Source: Bradyrhizobium liaoningense
Lineage (GTDB): Bacteria > Pseudomonadota > Alphaproteobacteria > Rhizobiales > Xanthobacteraceae
Assembly (NCBI RefSeq): GCF_018130825.1
Contig: NZ_JAFCJS010000002.1
Coordinates: 558,001 to 622,000 of the forward strand
Direction: 5' to 3'
Length of the DNA stretch: 64,000 nt
Position 1 is the stretch's first letter. Every line of letters begins with the position of its first letter. Positions 53,263 to 62,143 of the stretch are shown here, piece by piece. Made by a program: the position numbers and the translations under genes. The notes below the pieces were generated by a model, which did no database searches, had not been told where the DNA came from, and saw only the letters and a program-made list of their open reading frames with translations.

Positions 53263-55593
53263 CTATCCGGCCGCCCGCCGCGGCGTCAGATTGGTGGTCC
53301 CCTCCGCCGGCGGCGCGACATGCATCAGAATGGTCTGGGTCGCGGAGGCAACCTCGATGCCATGCTGCTGGAAGCGCTGCTTCATGCGGCGGTTGAATTC
53401 GCGCTGCACCGGCCAGCGGCCGGCCTCGGTGCAGCGGATCTGGCCGACGATCGAGACCATCGCGCCATCGACCTTGTCGACGCCCCAGAGCTCGAGATCG
53501 CCGCGGATCAGCGCGCGGAAGTCCGTTTCGCGTCGCATCTCGTCGACGATGTCCTTGAGGATCTGGCCGGCGCGATCGGTGTCTTCCCTGTAGGCGACGT
53601 TGACGCTGACGGAGGCGTTGCCGGCGCCGCGGCTGGCATTGGTGATGGTGGTGACCGCGCTGAACGGCACGATGTGCACGGCGCCGTCGCCAGCGCGCAG
53701 GCGGATGGTCCGGATCGAGACGTTCTCGACGACGCCCGAGAGCCCGGAGACACTGACATTGTCGCCGACCTGCACCGTATTCTCCAGCAGCAGGAACAGG
53801 CCGGTGATGAGATCCTGCACCAGCTTCTGCGAACCGAAGCCGATCGCGATGCCGACGATGCCGGCGCCCGCCAGCAGCGGGGCGACATTGACGCCGATCT
53901 CGCTCAGCGCCGTGAGGCCGACGACGGTGGCAATCAGGCAGAGCAGCGCGGTTCGCAGCATCGGCTGGAAGGTGCGCAGGCGCGCCGCGCGGGCGTAGTG
54001 CCCGTCCCGGGACAGCGCATTGATCTGGCGGTCCAGCAGCGCATTGCTGATTTCCCAGATGGCCGCAGCGATAGACACGGCAATGCCGATCGTCACCACC
54101 GCCGAGATCAGCCGGCCGCCGATCTGGCCGCCATAGAACCAGACGATAGCGTCCACGCCCCAGACCTCGAGCACGGCCACGAAGCCGATGAAGGCGATCA
54201 CGCCGGAGACGATCTTGCGCAGCATCGGCAGATAGCGGTTGGCCCTGACCTCCAGCCCCGGAAAGCGCTGCAGGATCTCCGGCTTGATGCGGAAGCCGCG
54301 GTCGATCAGGCCCAGCGTCAGCATGATGGCAACGCGCGTGATCAGCGCCACCACGACGGTGCCGACGAAATATTGCAGCAGCAGCGAATAGCCGTTGCGG
54401 ATGTTGAGCGCCCACACCGCCCACAGCGCCAGGTCAAGCGCAATGGCGAGGTAATGCCAGCCACCGGCGATGCGGTTGCGCATGCCGGCCGCGATGCCCT
54501 GCCTATCGGCCGGCGCGCGAATGGCTTCGGCGACCTGACGGCGGCATTGCAGGATGATGACGACGATGAAGAGGTGCACGACCAGCATCACCATACGCAG
54601 CAGCGCGGCATAGCCGGCGCGATGCAGGCCGAGCAGCAGCGCCACATTGGCGAAGGCGATACCGGTGACGCCGACGCCGACGATGCGGCGCGCCCAAATC
54701 TCGATATAGGCCGCCGTCTCGGCCCGCACCGGAAACAGGCCGAACGGCCCCGCCAGCGCCCGGACCAGGCAGATCAGCCCGCGCGAGAACGCATAGGCGT
54801 TGACGACCGCGAGGATCACGAGGCGGACGGTGGTCGGTTCTCCGATCTCCGTCCCCAGCAGCGCGGTGGCGACGCCGACCAAGACGAGCACGGGCAGCAG
54901 CTCGAGCGCGAAGCGTCCAAGCACGAAGGGCAGCCGCAGCATGACCTGCCAGATCCGCGCCAGACTGTGGCGGCGCTTCTGCAATTCAGGGGCCGGCGTG
55001 ACGTCAGCCACTGACGATGGCGGATCGGCGATCGGCAGCGCCTGCACCGGCAGGCGGGCGGTCTCCGGCACGCGTCCTTCCAGGAATGCGACCGGGCGGC
55101 GGATCAGGCGGAAGATCACCCATTCTGCCGCGAGCGCACAGCCGAGCACCAGCGCGAGCTTCCAGGCGATCTCGATCAGGAGATTGTAGGCCGCCGGATC
55201 GTTCGCGGTTCGCATGATCCAGTAGTAGAAGGCCGGGAAATGCGTGATCGTCCGCGCCATGCTGGCGATCTCGCTCGAGATCTCGCCGATCTGCTCGGAC
55301 ACCGTGAGCATGAGCTGCGCGCCCAGGCCGTCGGCCGCAAGCGGGATCGGCGATTTCGGTTCGGGTGCAGGCTGCGGCGGACCGGACGTATTGGCGATTG
55401 CGCGCAGCGTGTCGATCATCTGCGCGCGCTTCTTGTCGTCCTGCAGTGTGTCGAGTGCGCGCTTCGCCTCGTCGGGCGACAGCGCGGTCGCCTGATTGGC
55501 GGCCGGCGCGGGCGTCTCGGCGCGAGCCGGGGCGAAAGACGAGATGGCAAGGAAGAGCGCTGCGAGAAGCGCCGGGACAAGCTTGTGCGACAC
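53263..55593 (-). CDS. MscS-family mechanosensitive channel, large form
   Basis: Predicted 776-residue protein. A signal peptide (LVPALLAALFLAISSFAPAR) and a polar periplasmic part (to about residue 130) precede roughly ten membrane helices. The last helix and the MscS core are at about 560-760: LLAGAGIVGIAIGFGSQKLV, the pore-lining Gly/Ala pattern, then DLITGLFLLLENTVQVGDNV and RAGDGAVHIVPFSAVTTITN of the beta-domain. Such large MscS relatives release solutes on hypo-osmotic shock or respond to other cues. It stands alone between intergenic repeats. Confidence 0.92.
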   Translation of the reverse strand: MSHKLVPALLAALFLAISSFAPARAETPAPAANQATALSPDEAKRALDTLQDDKKRAQMIDTLRAIANTSGPPQPAPEPKSPIPLAADGLGAQLMLTVSEQIGEISSEIASMARTITHFPAFYYWIMRTANDPAAYNLLIEIAWKLALVLGCALAAEWVIFRLIRRPVAFLEGRVPETARLPVQALPIADPPSSVADVTPAPELQKRRHSLARIWQVMLRLPFVLGRFALELLPVLVLVGVATALLGTEIGEPTTVRLVILAVVNAYAFSRGLICLVRALAGPFGLFPVRAETAAYIEIWARRIVGVGVTGIAFANVALLLGLHRAGYAALLRMVMLVVHLFIVVIILQCRRQVAEAIRAPADRQGIAAGMRNRIAGGWHYLAIALDLALWAVWALNIRNGYSLLLQYFVGTVVVALITRVAIMLTLGLIDRGFRIKPEILQRFPGLEVRANRYLPMLRKIVSGVIAFIGFVAVLEVWGVDAIVWFYGGQIGGRLISAVVTIGIAVSIAAAIWEISNALLDRQINALSRDGHYARAARLRTFQPMLRTALLCLIATVVGLTALSEIGVNVAPLLAGAGIVGIAIGFGSQKLVQDLITGLFLLLENTVQVGDNVSVSGLSGVVENVSIRTIRLRAGDGAVHIVPFSAVTTITNASRGAGNASVSVNVAYREDTDRAGQILKDIVDEMRRETDFRALIRGDLELWGVDKVDGAMVSIVGQIRCTEAGRWPVQREFNRRMKQRFQQHGIEVASATQTILMHVAPPAEGTTNLTPRRAAG

Positions 55594-56335
55594 GCGGATT
55601 CCCTGGATAAAATGAATGCGCCGGCGGCGACGGGAGCGTCACCGCCGAAGCACATGCGTCATGTCGGATGACCGCAATTCGCCCCGACCCTGTGTCGGAA
55701 GTTGGCCATTGAGGCGACATTCTCTTGGCATTTGCCGCAATGCAGGAGGCAGAATCTCCGCCTACGCCCGGCGAAATGCCGGCATGCATCGATGGAACAC
55801 GATGCTCACGCCAAAACTTCGCCCGTCATTCCGGGATTCGGCCCGGAATGACGGCGAGGAGGAGGAGAGTGAGCAGTGTATGGAAATGCATTCGTCGAGG
55901 TGGCCTCAGCGCGGCCATCCGATGATCGATGTGATGCAAAATACAGCGCCGGGAAGGTAGGGGCTATGCCTCACTGATGCAGCCCGCTAAACCTTGACCC
56001 GGCGTGCCGTTCGCGGTTTTCGCCGCTATGCGATAGTCCGAACGAGCTCCATCGCATTTAACGCGGCTGGATTTGCGGAGGTGGCGTCATAGACCTCCCC
56101 TTGCTCATGAGGTGGACGTTACGCGTCGCTTGTTTGCGACCACAGCGATGCTCCTCCCGAGACACAAAACTGTCAAGCAGGATCGATGGCTTTCAGATCA
56201 CATTTGGCACTGCGTTCCACATTGTTCCGCGACAGACTGGCCGTGTAAAACAGCGGAATAAATCCCTCGACGCAGCGTTTGTGTCGAAGGGATATTCCCT
56301 CTCCCACATCTTCTTCGTTTCCAGAAAGCCCAGAG
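55594..56335. other. 742-base intergenic region
   Basis: Divergent spacer between the MscS-type gene and the metallo-hydrolase gene. It holds one palindromic repeat (55823-55854). Short frames here have no signal peptide, Shine-Dalgarno or family features. The part from 56150 to 56330 is AT-richer and is the likely promoter zone of the metallo-hydrolase gene. I see no RNA gene. Confidence 0.45.
55823..55854. repeat. short palindromic repeat (CCGTCATTCCGGG)
   Basis: CCGTCATTCCGGG, a 6-base loop, and CCCGGAATGACGG form a perfect 13-bp inverted repeat, a dispersed element type familiar from Bradyrhizobium and other proteobacteria. Confidence 0.75.
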
Positions 56336-57220
56336 ATGAAAGCATTATTTTGCATCCCCATTCTCGTGGCCCTCGCGACCGGATCGGCCTTCGCGCAGAC
56401 CCCGCCGCAGACCTCGACCAGGAAGGTCGACGGCACCGACAATGTCTACGTCTTCCGCTATGGCGGCCATCAGTCGATGTTCGTGGTGACGCCGCAGGGC
56501 GTGATCGCGACCGATCCGATCTCGTATCTGCGACCCGCAAAGCCCTATATCGACGCGATCAAGGCGGTCACCGACAAGCCGATCAAATACGTCATCTACA
56601 GCCACCATCACTACGACCACATCGCCGGCGGCCAGCCGTTCAAGGATCTCGGCGCCACCTTCATCGCGCACCGGCGAACCAAGGAGCGCCTGCTCGAGCT
56701 GAAGAAGCAGAAATCCCTGCTCGCCGACGTCGTGATGCCGGACCAGGTGGTGGACGACAAGAAGAACATCACGCTCGGCGGCACCACGCTGGAGCTGAAC
56801 TATGTCGGCCGCAATCATTCCGACAATTCGCTGGTGATGCGGCTGCCGAAGGAGAAGATCGTCTTCGTGGTCGACTTCGCACCGATCGAGAGCGTCCAGT
56901 TCCGCAACATTCCCGACAATGCCTCGCCGCTGGAGTACATCGCCTCGCTGAAGAAGCTGGCTTCGCTCGACTGGGAGCGGATGATCCCCGGCCATCCCTA
57001 TGCCGGCGGACGCTTCGGCACCAAGAAGGACGTCGAGGACGACATCGCCTACATGGAGGACCTCTCCACTGAAGTGAAGAAGGCGGCGGACGCCGGCAAA
57101 TGCTTCGACACCGCGATGAAGGAGGTGAAGCTGCCGAAATACGAGAAGTGGGCGAATTACGAGGCGAGCCTTCCCGCCAATATCGAGCGCTTCTGCTACT
57201 GGTGGGGACGCGGATATTGA
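56336..57220 (+). CDS. secreted metallo-beta-lactamase-fold hydrolase
   Basis: Predicted 294-residue protein with a signal peptide (MKALFCIPILVALATGSAFA). The zinc motif is SHHHYDHIAGG near residues 88-97, with further ligands in YVGRNHSDNSLVM, FVVDFAPIESVQ and MIPGHPYAGG. The layout is close to the glyoxalase-II-like and quinoprotein-relay (SoxH-like) branch rather than to antibiotic-degrading enzymes. No partner gene adjoins. The Shine-Dalgarno is weak (CCCAGAG). The last bases are near-duplicated downstream (57262-57279). Confidence 0.88.
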   Translation: MKALFCIPILVALATGSAFAQTPPQTSTRKVDGTDNVYVFRYGGHQSMFVVTPQGVIATDPISYLRPAKPYIDAIKAVTDKPIKYVIYSHHHYDHIAGGQPFKDLGATFIAHRRTKERLLELKKQKSLLADVVMPDQVVDDKKNITLGGTTLELNYVGRNHSDNSLVMRLPKEKIVFVVDFAPIESVQFRNIPDNASPLEYIASLKKLASLDWERMIPGHPYAGGRFGTKKDVEDDIAYMEDLSTEVKKAADAGKCFDTAMKEVKLPKYEKWANYEASLPANIERFCYWWGRGY

Positions 57221-57279
57221 GAGTCGGCTCGCTCAGACGCGACGAGCTTCGCTCGCGCTGAGGACGCGGGTATTGACAG
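57206..57279. repeat. near-duplicate of the metallo-hydrolase 3' end
   Basis: GGACGCGGATATTGAGAG (57206-57223, containing the stop codon) recurs as GGACGCGGGTATTGACAG at 57262-57279, 16 of 18 identical, with a palindromic spacer (CTCAGACGCGACGAGC... GCTCGCGCTGAG) between. It resembles the arrangement at 9484-9628. Confidence 0.65.
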
Positions 57280-57296
57280 CCGCGTGCACAGAACTC

Positions 57297-57384
57297 GTAG
57301 GGTGGGCAAAGGCGCCCTTGCGCCGTGCCCACCACCTCTATCCGGTCGAAGATCGGTGGGCACGCTTCGCTTTGCCCACCCTAC
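57297..57384. repeat. intergenic hairpin repeat (GTAGGGTGGGC type)
   Basis: GTAGGGTGGGCAAAGGCG at the left and the complement GCTTTGCCCACCCTAC at the right, with inner GTGCCCACC and GGTGGGCAC also complementary. It shares the GTAGGGTGG end with the repeat at 33390-33494. It sits between convergent genes. Confidence 0.8.
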
Positions 57385-57609
57385 GAGGTCAGTGATCGCG
57401 GCTATGAGCGACGGCGGACACGTCGCTCGGCCCACCCTGCCCGGTCCGCGGCGATGTTGACATCATACCCCTGTTTTGCCCGACGGGTCAAACGGACTTC
57501 TTTAAATCCGAACAACATCGACCTACCCGCCAAGCCATTGATTCCTCTGGCACCGGCTACTGTGCATGGGGTTGTTTTCGCACTTTTTTGTCGATGTCCC
57601 GGCAGCGGC
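57385..57609. other. intergenic segment, possible dispersed repeat
   Basis: The stretch containing CTGTTTTGCCCGACGGGTCA (from about 57470) to CTACTGTGCATGGGGTTG (to about 57576) is less GC-rich than its surroundings. I recall similar segments repeated in Bradyrhizobium genomes, but cannot confirm it here. No gene seen. Confidence 0.35.
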
Positions 57610-58647
57610 CTAGAGAAACATGCCTGCGAGGTCGACCGTCGAGGATTTTCCGATCTGGTCGAAGTTCTGCGCCAGCCAGCCTCGCGCCGCCTCGCGGCCC
57701 TCGTCGCGCAGGCGACACAACAGGCTCCATTCGGGATGGAACTGCGTGGCCGTGCCGAGCTGCGACATCAGCTGGTCGTTGCCGATCCAGTGCATGTACA
57801 TGCGGCTATGCCTGTCGCTGTCGAGCTCGCCGTCGTCGATCAGCCGCGTGGCGAAGGCGATCGCGCGCATCTCGCGCATCAGGGACGAATTGAAGCTGAT
57901 CTCGTTGATGCGGTGGAGGACATCGGCTGCGCTGGTCGGCAGCTCGTCGCGCCGGATCGCGGTGACCTGCACGATGATGACGTCATGACTGCCCTTGCGG
58001 TAGATCAACGGATAGATCGCGGGATTGCCGAGATAGCCGCCGTCCCAATAATGCTCGCCGTCGATCTCGACGGCCTGGAAATAGGGCGGCAGGCAGGCCG
58101 AGGCGAGCACGGTTTCGGCCGTGAGAAGCGGGCTCTGGAACACCTTGATCTTGCCGGTGCGGACGTTGGTGGCGTTGAGAAACAGCTGCGGCGCCTCGGG
58201 CGAGGAATTGAGCCGGTCGAAATCGACCACGCGCAGCAGCAGCGAGCGAAGCGGATTGAAATGAAAGGGATTGAGCAGGCCCGGCGGCAGCGTGTGCGTC
58301 AGCGTGTGGATGACGGCGTGAACCGGATGATATTCCGGCGGCAGTCTCAGGGCCTGGATCCACTGGTTCAGCGGCGACATCAAATCGTACGCCATGTCCA
58401 TGCGCGACACTTCGTACCAGAATGCGTGCAGGCTCTCCCGCGCGGCCTCCGCACCCCCGTGCGCCATGCCGGAGGCCATCACGACCGCATTCATGGCGCC
58501 GGCACTGGTCGCGCTGACCGCCTCGATCGCGAGCCTGCCGTCTTCGAGCACCTGGTCGAGCACGCCCCAGACGAAGGCGCCGTGCGCGCCGCCGCCCTGG
58601 AGCGCGAAGTTGACGGTCTTGCGGTCGGCGGTCCCGTTGGCTGTCAC
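57610..58647 (-). CDS. patatin-like phospholipase family protein
   Basis: Predicted 345-residue cytosolic lipid acyl hydrolase. The oxyanion loop is ALQGGGAHGAFVWGVL (GGGAHG at residues 18-23), the nucleophile motif SATSAGAMNA (Ser48; the first Gly of GxSxG is Ala46), and the catalytic Asp lies in YWDGGYLGNP near residue 205. The GTG start at 58647 overlaps the PPK2 stop by 4 bases (GTGA), so translation is coupled to PPK2. It is the last gene of the leftward liv operon. Lipid substrate unknown. Confidence 0.88.
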   Translation of the reverse strand: MTANGTADRKTVNFALQGGGAHGAFVWGVLDQVLEDGRLAIEAVSATSAGAMNAVVMASGMAHGGAEAARESLHAFWYEVSRMDMAYDLMSPLNQWIQALRLPPEYHPVHAVIHTLTHTLPPGLLNPFHFNPLRSLLLRVVDFDRLNSSPEAPQLFLNATNVRTGKIKVFQSPLLTAETVLASACLPPYFQAVEIDGEHYWDGGYLGNPAIYPLIYRKGSHDVIIVQVTAIRRDELPTSAADVLHRINEISFNSSLMREMRAIAFATRLIDDGELDSDRHSRMYMHWIGNDQLMSQLGTATQFHPEWSLLCRLRDEGREAARGWLAQNFDQIGKSSTVDLAGMFL

Positions 58648-59573
58648 TTTGCTTTCTTCTTGCCTCCCGTCCCCTCTTTCTCCAGCGCCTTGCGCACCTG
58701 CTCGAACTCCTCCAGCGAGGCCTTGTCGGCACGGGGAAAGCGCAAGTCGAGCTTTTCGAGCGCGGCATTGATCACCGAGCCGATCACGACGCGGGCGAAC
58801 CATTTGTGATCGGCGGGCACGACGTACCAGGGCGCGTGCGGCGTGGACGTATGGCGGACGATGTCCTGGTAGACCGCCTGGTAGCGCGGCCACAGCGCGC
58901 GCTCCGTGATGTCGCCCATGGAGAACTTCCACTGCTTGGCCGGATCCTCCAGCCGGTCGAGGAAGCGCACGCGCTGCTCGTCCTTGGAGACGTTGAGGAA
59001 GAACTTCAGCACCACGGTGCCGTTGCGGCAGAGATAGCGCTCGAAGGCGGAGATGTCCTCGAACCGCTCCTTCCAGATGTTCTTGGTGACCAGCTTTTGC
59101 GGCAGCTTCTCCTTGGCGAGGATATCCGGATGCACGCGCGTGACCAGGCACTCTTCGTAATGGGAACGGTTGAAGATGCCGATATGACCGCGCTCGGGCA
59201 GCGCGACGACGTGGCGCCAGAGGAAGTCGTGGTCGAGCTCCTTGCTGCTCGGCGCCTTGAAGGCCGTGACCTCGCAGCCCTGCGGATTGATGCCCTCGAA
59301 GATCGCCTTGATCGCAGAGTCCTTGCCGCCCGCGTCCATGGCCTGGAACACGATCAGCAGCGACCAGCGGTCCTGGGCGTAGAGCTTCTCCTGAAACTCG
59401 ATCAGCCGCTTCTTGTTGGCGTCGAGAATCGCCTGCGCCTTCTCCTTGTCGAGATCGCCCTTCTCGTTGGTCTTGTGCGCCTTGAGGTGAAACTTGCCCG
59501 AGCCATCGTAGCGGAATGGCGTGATGTAGCGGTCAAGCTCCTGGGCGAGCGATTTGGACGGCTTCTTGCTCAT
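58644..59573 (-). CDS. ppk2: polyphosphate kinase 2 family protein
   Basis: Predicted 309-residue PPK2, which transfers phosphate between polyphosphate and nucleotides (NDP or NMP). Walker A is AMDAGGKDSAIK (78-89), the second motif region is ERGHIGIFNRSHYEECLVTR with the Asp/Arg site, and VLKFFLNVSKDEQRVRFLDR and the lid region with KQWKFSMGD follow. The C-terminus is Lys-rich. It overlaps the LivM-like gene by 41 bases and the patatin gene by 4, so it is translated from the transporter mRNA. The class (ADP or AMP use) is not decided. Confidence 0.93.
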   Translation of the reverse strand: MSKKPSKSLAQELDRYITPFRYDGSGKFHLKAHKTNEKGDLDKEKAQAILDANKKRLIEFQEKLYAQDRWSLLIVFQAMDAGGKDSAIKAIFEGINPQGCEVTAFKAPSSKELDHDFLWRHVVALPERGHIGIFNRSHYEECLVTRVHPDILAKEKLPQKLVTKNIWKERFEDISAFERYLCRNGTVVLKFFLNVSKDEQRVRFLDRLEDPAKQWKFSMGDITERALWPRYQAVYQDIVRHTSTPHAPWYVVPADHKWFARVVIGSVINAALEKLDLRFPRADKASLEEFEQVRKALEKEGTGGKKKAK

Positions 59574-60552
59574 GAGCGCGGGATACCTTGCGTTGCGGCT
59601 TCAGTCGGTCGAGCAAGCTACCAAGGATGCCCTTGGGAAGGAATATGATGAAGAGCACGAGCAGCACGCCGTAGACGAGATTGTCCCAACCGACCGCCTT
59701 GGTACCGAAGCCGATGCGCAGGGTCTCGGCCAGGAGGATGGTGATGATGGCGCCAACGGTCGGCCCGAGCGAGACGAACAGGCCGCCGACGATCGCCGCG
59801 AACACCATCTGCAGCGACACCGCGATGCCGCTGACCGTGTCGGGGGTGATGAACATCTGGTACTGGCAGTAGATCGCGCCGGCGAGCGCCGTCATCAGCG
59901 CGCTGAGCAGCGTGATCTTCAGCTTCTCGGCGGTGACGTCGACGCCGGCGGCAGCGGCGGCGTCCTCGTCTTCCGAGATCGCCTCCAGCGCATAGCGGGC
60001 CATGCTGCGGTCGACCCAGTGCCAGACCACGATGCCGAACAGCCAGACCGCGAGCGCGATCAGGTACCAGGTGGTCTTGTCGTCGAATTGCAGCGCCAGC
60101 AGCTTGTTGCCGGACGCGCGGTTCGGCGTATAGCCGAGCGAGCCGCCGGTATAGTCGCGCGTCGCGGTGATGACCTGGAGCACGATGCCTGAGAGCGCCA
60201 ACGTCACCAGCACGAAATAATGCCCGGTGATGCGGAAGCGGAAGCAGGGATAGCCGACGATCATCGCCAGCGCGCCGGCCGCCGCCATGCTGATGGGAAT
60301 GCCGATCCAGGGCGACAGTCCGAGGTGATTCCACAACAGCGCGGTGACGTAAGCACCAATGCCCATGAAGCCGCCATGTCCGAGCGAGACGAGGCCAAAC
60401 CGCCCCATCATCGACCACGACGTATAGGCGAACGACCAGATCAGGATCAGCACCAGGATGTGCAGATGATAGGGATCGCGATAGACGAAGGGCAGCGCCA
60501 CCAGCGCCGCCAGCCCTATCGCCCATGCCGCAAGACGTCCCTGCCCCATCAT
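59533..60552 (-). CDS. branched-chain amino acid-type ABC permease (LivM family)
   Basis: Predicted 339-residue membrane permease. Motifs SWSMMGRFGLVSLGHGGFMG and the central FRFRITGHYFVLVTLALSGI match LivM, and QMVFAAIVGGLFVSLGPTVG is the coupling region. A basic, polar tail (LKPQRKVSRAHEQEAVQIAR) follows the last helix. Its ATG (60552, or the next at 60549) overlaps the LivH stop; the 3' end overlaps ppk2 by 41 bases. Part of livK-G-F-H-M. Confidence 0.92.
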   Translation of the reverse strand: MMGQGRLAAWAIGLAALVALPFVYRDPYHLHILVLILIWSFAYTSWSMMGRFGLVSLGHGGFMGIGAYVTALLWNHLGLSPWIGIPISMAAAGALAMIVGYPCFRFRITGHYFVLVTLALSGIVLQVITATRDYTGGSLGYTPNRASGNKLLALQFDDKTTWYLIALAVWLFGIVVWHWVDRSMARYALEAISEDEDAAAAAGVDVTAEKLKITLLSALMTALAGAIYCQYQMFITPDTVSGIAVSLQMVFAAIVGGLFVSLGPTVGAIITILLAETLRIGFGTKAVGWDNLVYGVLLVLFIIFLPKGILGSLLDRLKPQRKVSRAHEQEAVQIARPGA

Positions 60553-61436
60553 CGGCGCCTCGCAAGCAGGCCCGCGGGCCGGATGAACATCATGACGATG
60601 AAGAAGGCGAAGGCGAGCACATAGCCCCATTCGAGATCGGAGAACAGGCCGCCGAGCGAGATGATCTCGGCGAACAGGAAGGCCGCGATGAAGCCGCCGA
60701 TGAAATTGCCGAGGCCCCCCAGCACGCAGATCAGGAAGGTGATCGGCCCGAATGAGAGGCCGACGAAGGGATGCACGTCATATTGCAGCACCAGCAGGCA
60801 GGCGGCGAGGCCGGCGAGCGCGCCGCCGAGCGCGGAGGTGATGAGATAGATGCGCTTGGTGTCGACGCCCATCAGCGCCATGATCTGCCGATCCTGCGAG
60901 ATGGCGCGGATCGCGGTGCCAGTGAAGGTGCGCGTCATGAACAGATAGACGGCGACCATGCCGACCAGCGCGGCCACGAAGGACAGCAGCCGCGCGTAGC
61001 TGAAGTTCATGTCGCCGAAGGCGAGCACCGGCAGGCGGATGCCAAGATTGCGAAAGTCGATGCCGAAGGCGACCGTGGCAAAGCTCTGCAGCACGAACAG
61101 CACGCCGCCGGTCGCGAGCAGCTGGTTGATCGGCGGTGCGGTCAATAGCGGCGCGATCACGAGGTAATGCAGCGCCGCGCCAAGCATGGCGACCAGCAGG
61201 ATGGTGAGCGGGGCCGCGACGAAATAGCTGACGCCGTAATACTGCACCGTGAAATACATGGCATACATGCCGATCATCACCAGTTCGGCATAGCAGATCC
61301 AGGTCACGTCGATGACGCCGAAGATCAAATTGAGCCCGAGCGCGAGCAGCGCCAGCACGCCGCCGAGCAGGATGCCGTTGATCACGGCCTCCAGCAGGTA
61401 GATATCGAAAATGTCCAGGAACGCCTGCATGCCCAT
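60549..61436 (-). CDS. branched-chain amino acid-type ABC permease (LivH family)
   Basis: Predicted 295-residue permease: LALLALGLNLIFGVIDVTWI near the N-terminus, NQLLATGGVLFVLQSFATVA in the middle, and PITFLICVLGGLGNFIGGFI with the coupling Gly residues near the C-terminus. The ATG at 61436 overlaps the LivF stop by 1 base (TGATG). The frame extends upstream inside livF but has no membrane features there. Confidence 0.92.
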   Translation of the reverse strand: MGMQAFLDIFDIYLLEAVINGILLGGVLALLALGLNLIFGVIDVTWICYAELVMIGMYAMYFTVQYYGVSYFVAAPLTILLVAMLGAALHYLVIAPLLTAPPINQLLATGGVLFVLQSFATVAFGIDFRNLGIRLPVLAFGDMNFSYARLLSFVAALVGMVAVYLFMTRTFTGTAIRAISQDRQIMALMGVDTKRIYLITSALGGALAGLAACLLVLQYDVHPFVGLSFGPITFLICVLGGLGNFIGGFIAAFLFAEIISLGGLFSDLEWGYVLAFAFFIVMMFIRPAGLLARRR

Positions 61437-62140
61437 CACACCCCGAGATAAGCTTCCTTGACCGTGTCGCTCGCCAGCATCTCGGCCGAAGTGCCGGACG
61501 CGCGGATCGTGCCCGCCTCGATCAGATATGCGCGGTCGACCACCTTGAGCACCTGCTGCACGTTCTGCTCGACGATCAGCACGGTCAGCCCGCTGGCGCG
61601 GATCCGCTTCACCAGCTCGAACACCTGCTGCACCACGACCGGCGCAAGTCCGGCCGACGGCTCGTCGAGCAGCAGCAGCTTTGGATTGGACATCATTGCG
61701 CGGCCGATCGCGCACATCTGCTGCTCGCCGCCGGACATCGTCCCGGCCATCTGGTGGCGCCGCTCCTTCAGGCGCGGGAACAGGTCGAACACGACCTCCA
61801 GCCGCTCGGCATATTGTCCCCGCGCCTCCTTCATGAAGGCGCCCATCTTGAGATTGTCGTCGACCGTGAGCTGCGGAAACAACCGCCGGTTCTCCGGCAC
61901 ATGCGCAATGCCGAGGCTGACGATCTTGTGCGGCGGCGTCGCGACGACGTCGACGCCTTCCATTTTGATCGAGCCGCGCGAGGGCCGGATCAGGCCGGAG
62001 ATGACGCGCATCAACGTGGTCTTGCCGGCACCGTTCGGGCCGATGACGCCGACGGCTTCGCCAGCCTTCACGTCGAGATTGACGTCGAACAGCGCCTGGA
62101 AGGTGCCATAGCCGGCATTGACGCCGCGGAGCTCCAGCAT
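61436..62140 (-). CDS. livF: branched-chain amino acid-type ABC ATPase (LivF)
   Basis: Predicted 234-residue ATP-binding subunit: Walker A GVIGPNGAGKTTLMRVISG, signature MSGGEQQMCAIGRAMM, Walker [21 protein letters not shown], then the LivF-type ending TVLIVEQNVQQVLKVVDRAY. It follows livG by 3 bases. Unlike the system at 10-14 kb, LivG and LivF are separate proteins here. Confidence 0.95.
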   Translation of the reverse strand: MLELRGVNAGYGTFQALFDVNLDVKAGEAVGVIGPNGAGKTTLMRVISGLIRPSRGSIKMEGVDVVATPPHKIVSLGIAHVPENRRLFPQLTVDDNLKMGAFMKEARGQYAERLEVVFDLFPRLKERRHQMAGTMSGGEQQMCAIGRAMMSNPKLLLLDEPSAGLAPVVVQQVFELVKRIRASGLTVLIVEQNVQQVLKVVDRAYLIEAGTIRASGTSAEMLASDTVKEAYLGV

Positions 62141-62143
62141 CGG

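Noticed and set aside
53179..55014. A 611-codon plus-strand frame opposite the MscS-type gene
   Set aside because: Asp/His/Gln/Ala-rich low-complexity product, no family features; the minus-strand channel is unambiguous.
18837..57384. Hairpin repeats considered as CRISPR or IS elements
   Set aside because: They are single inverted repeats without regular spacers, and no cas or transposase gene exists in the window.
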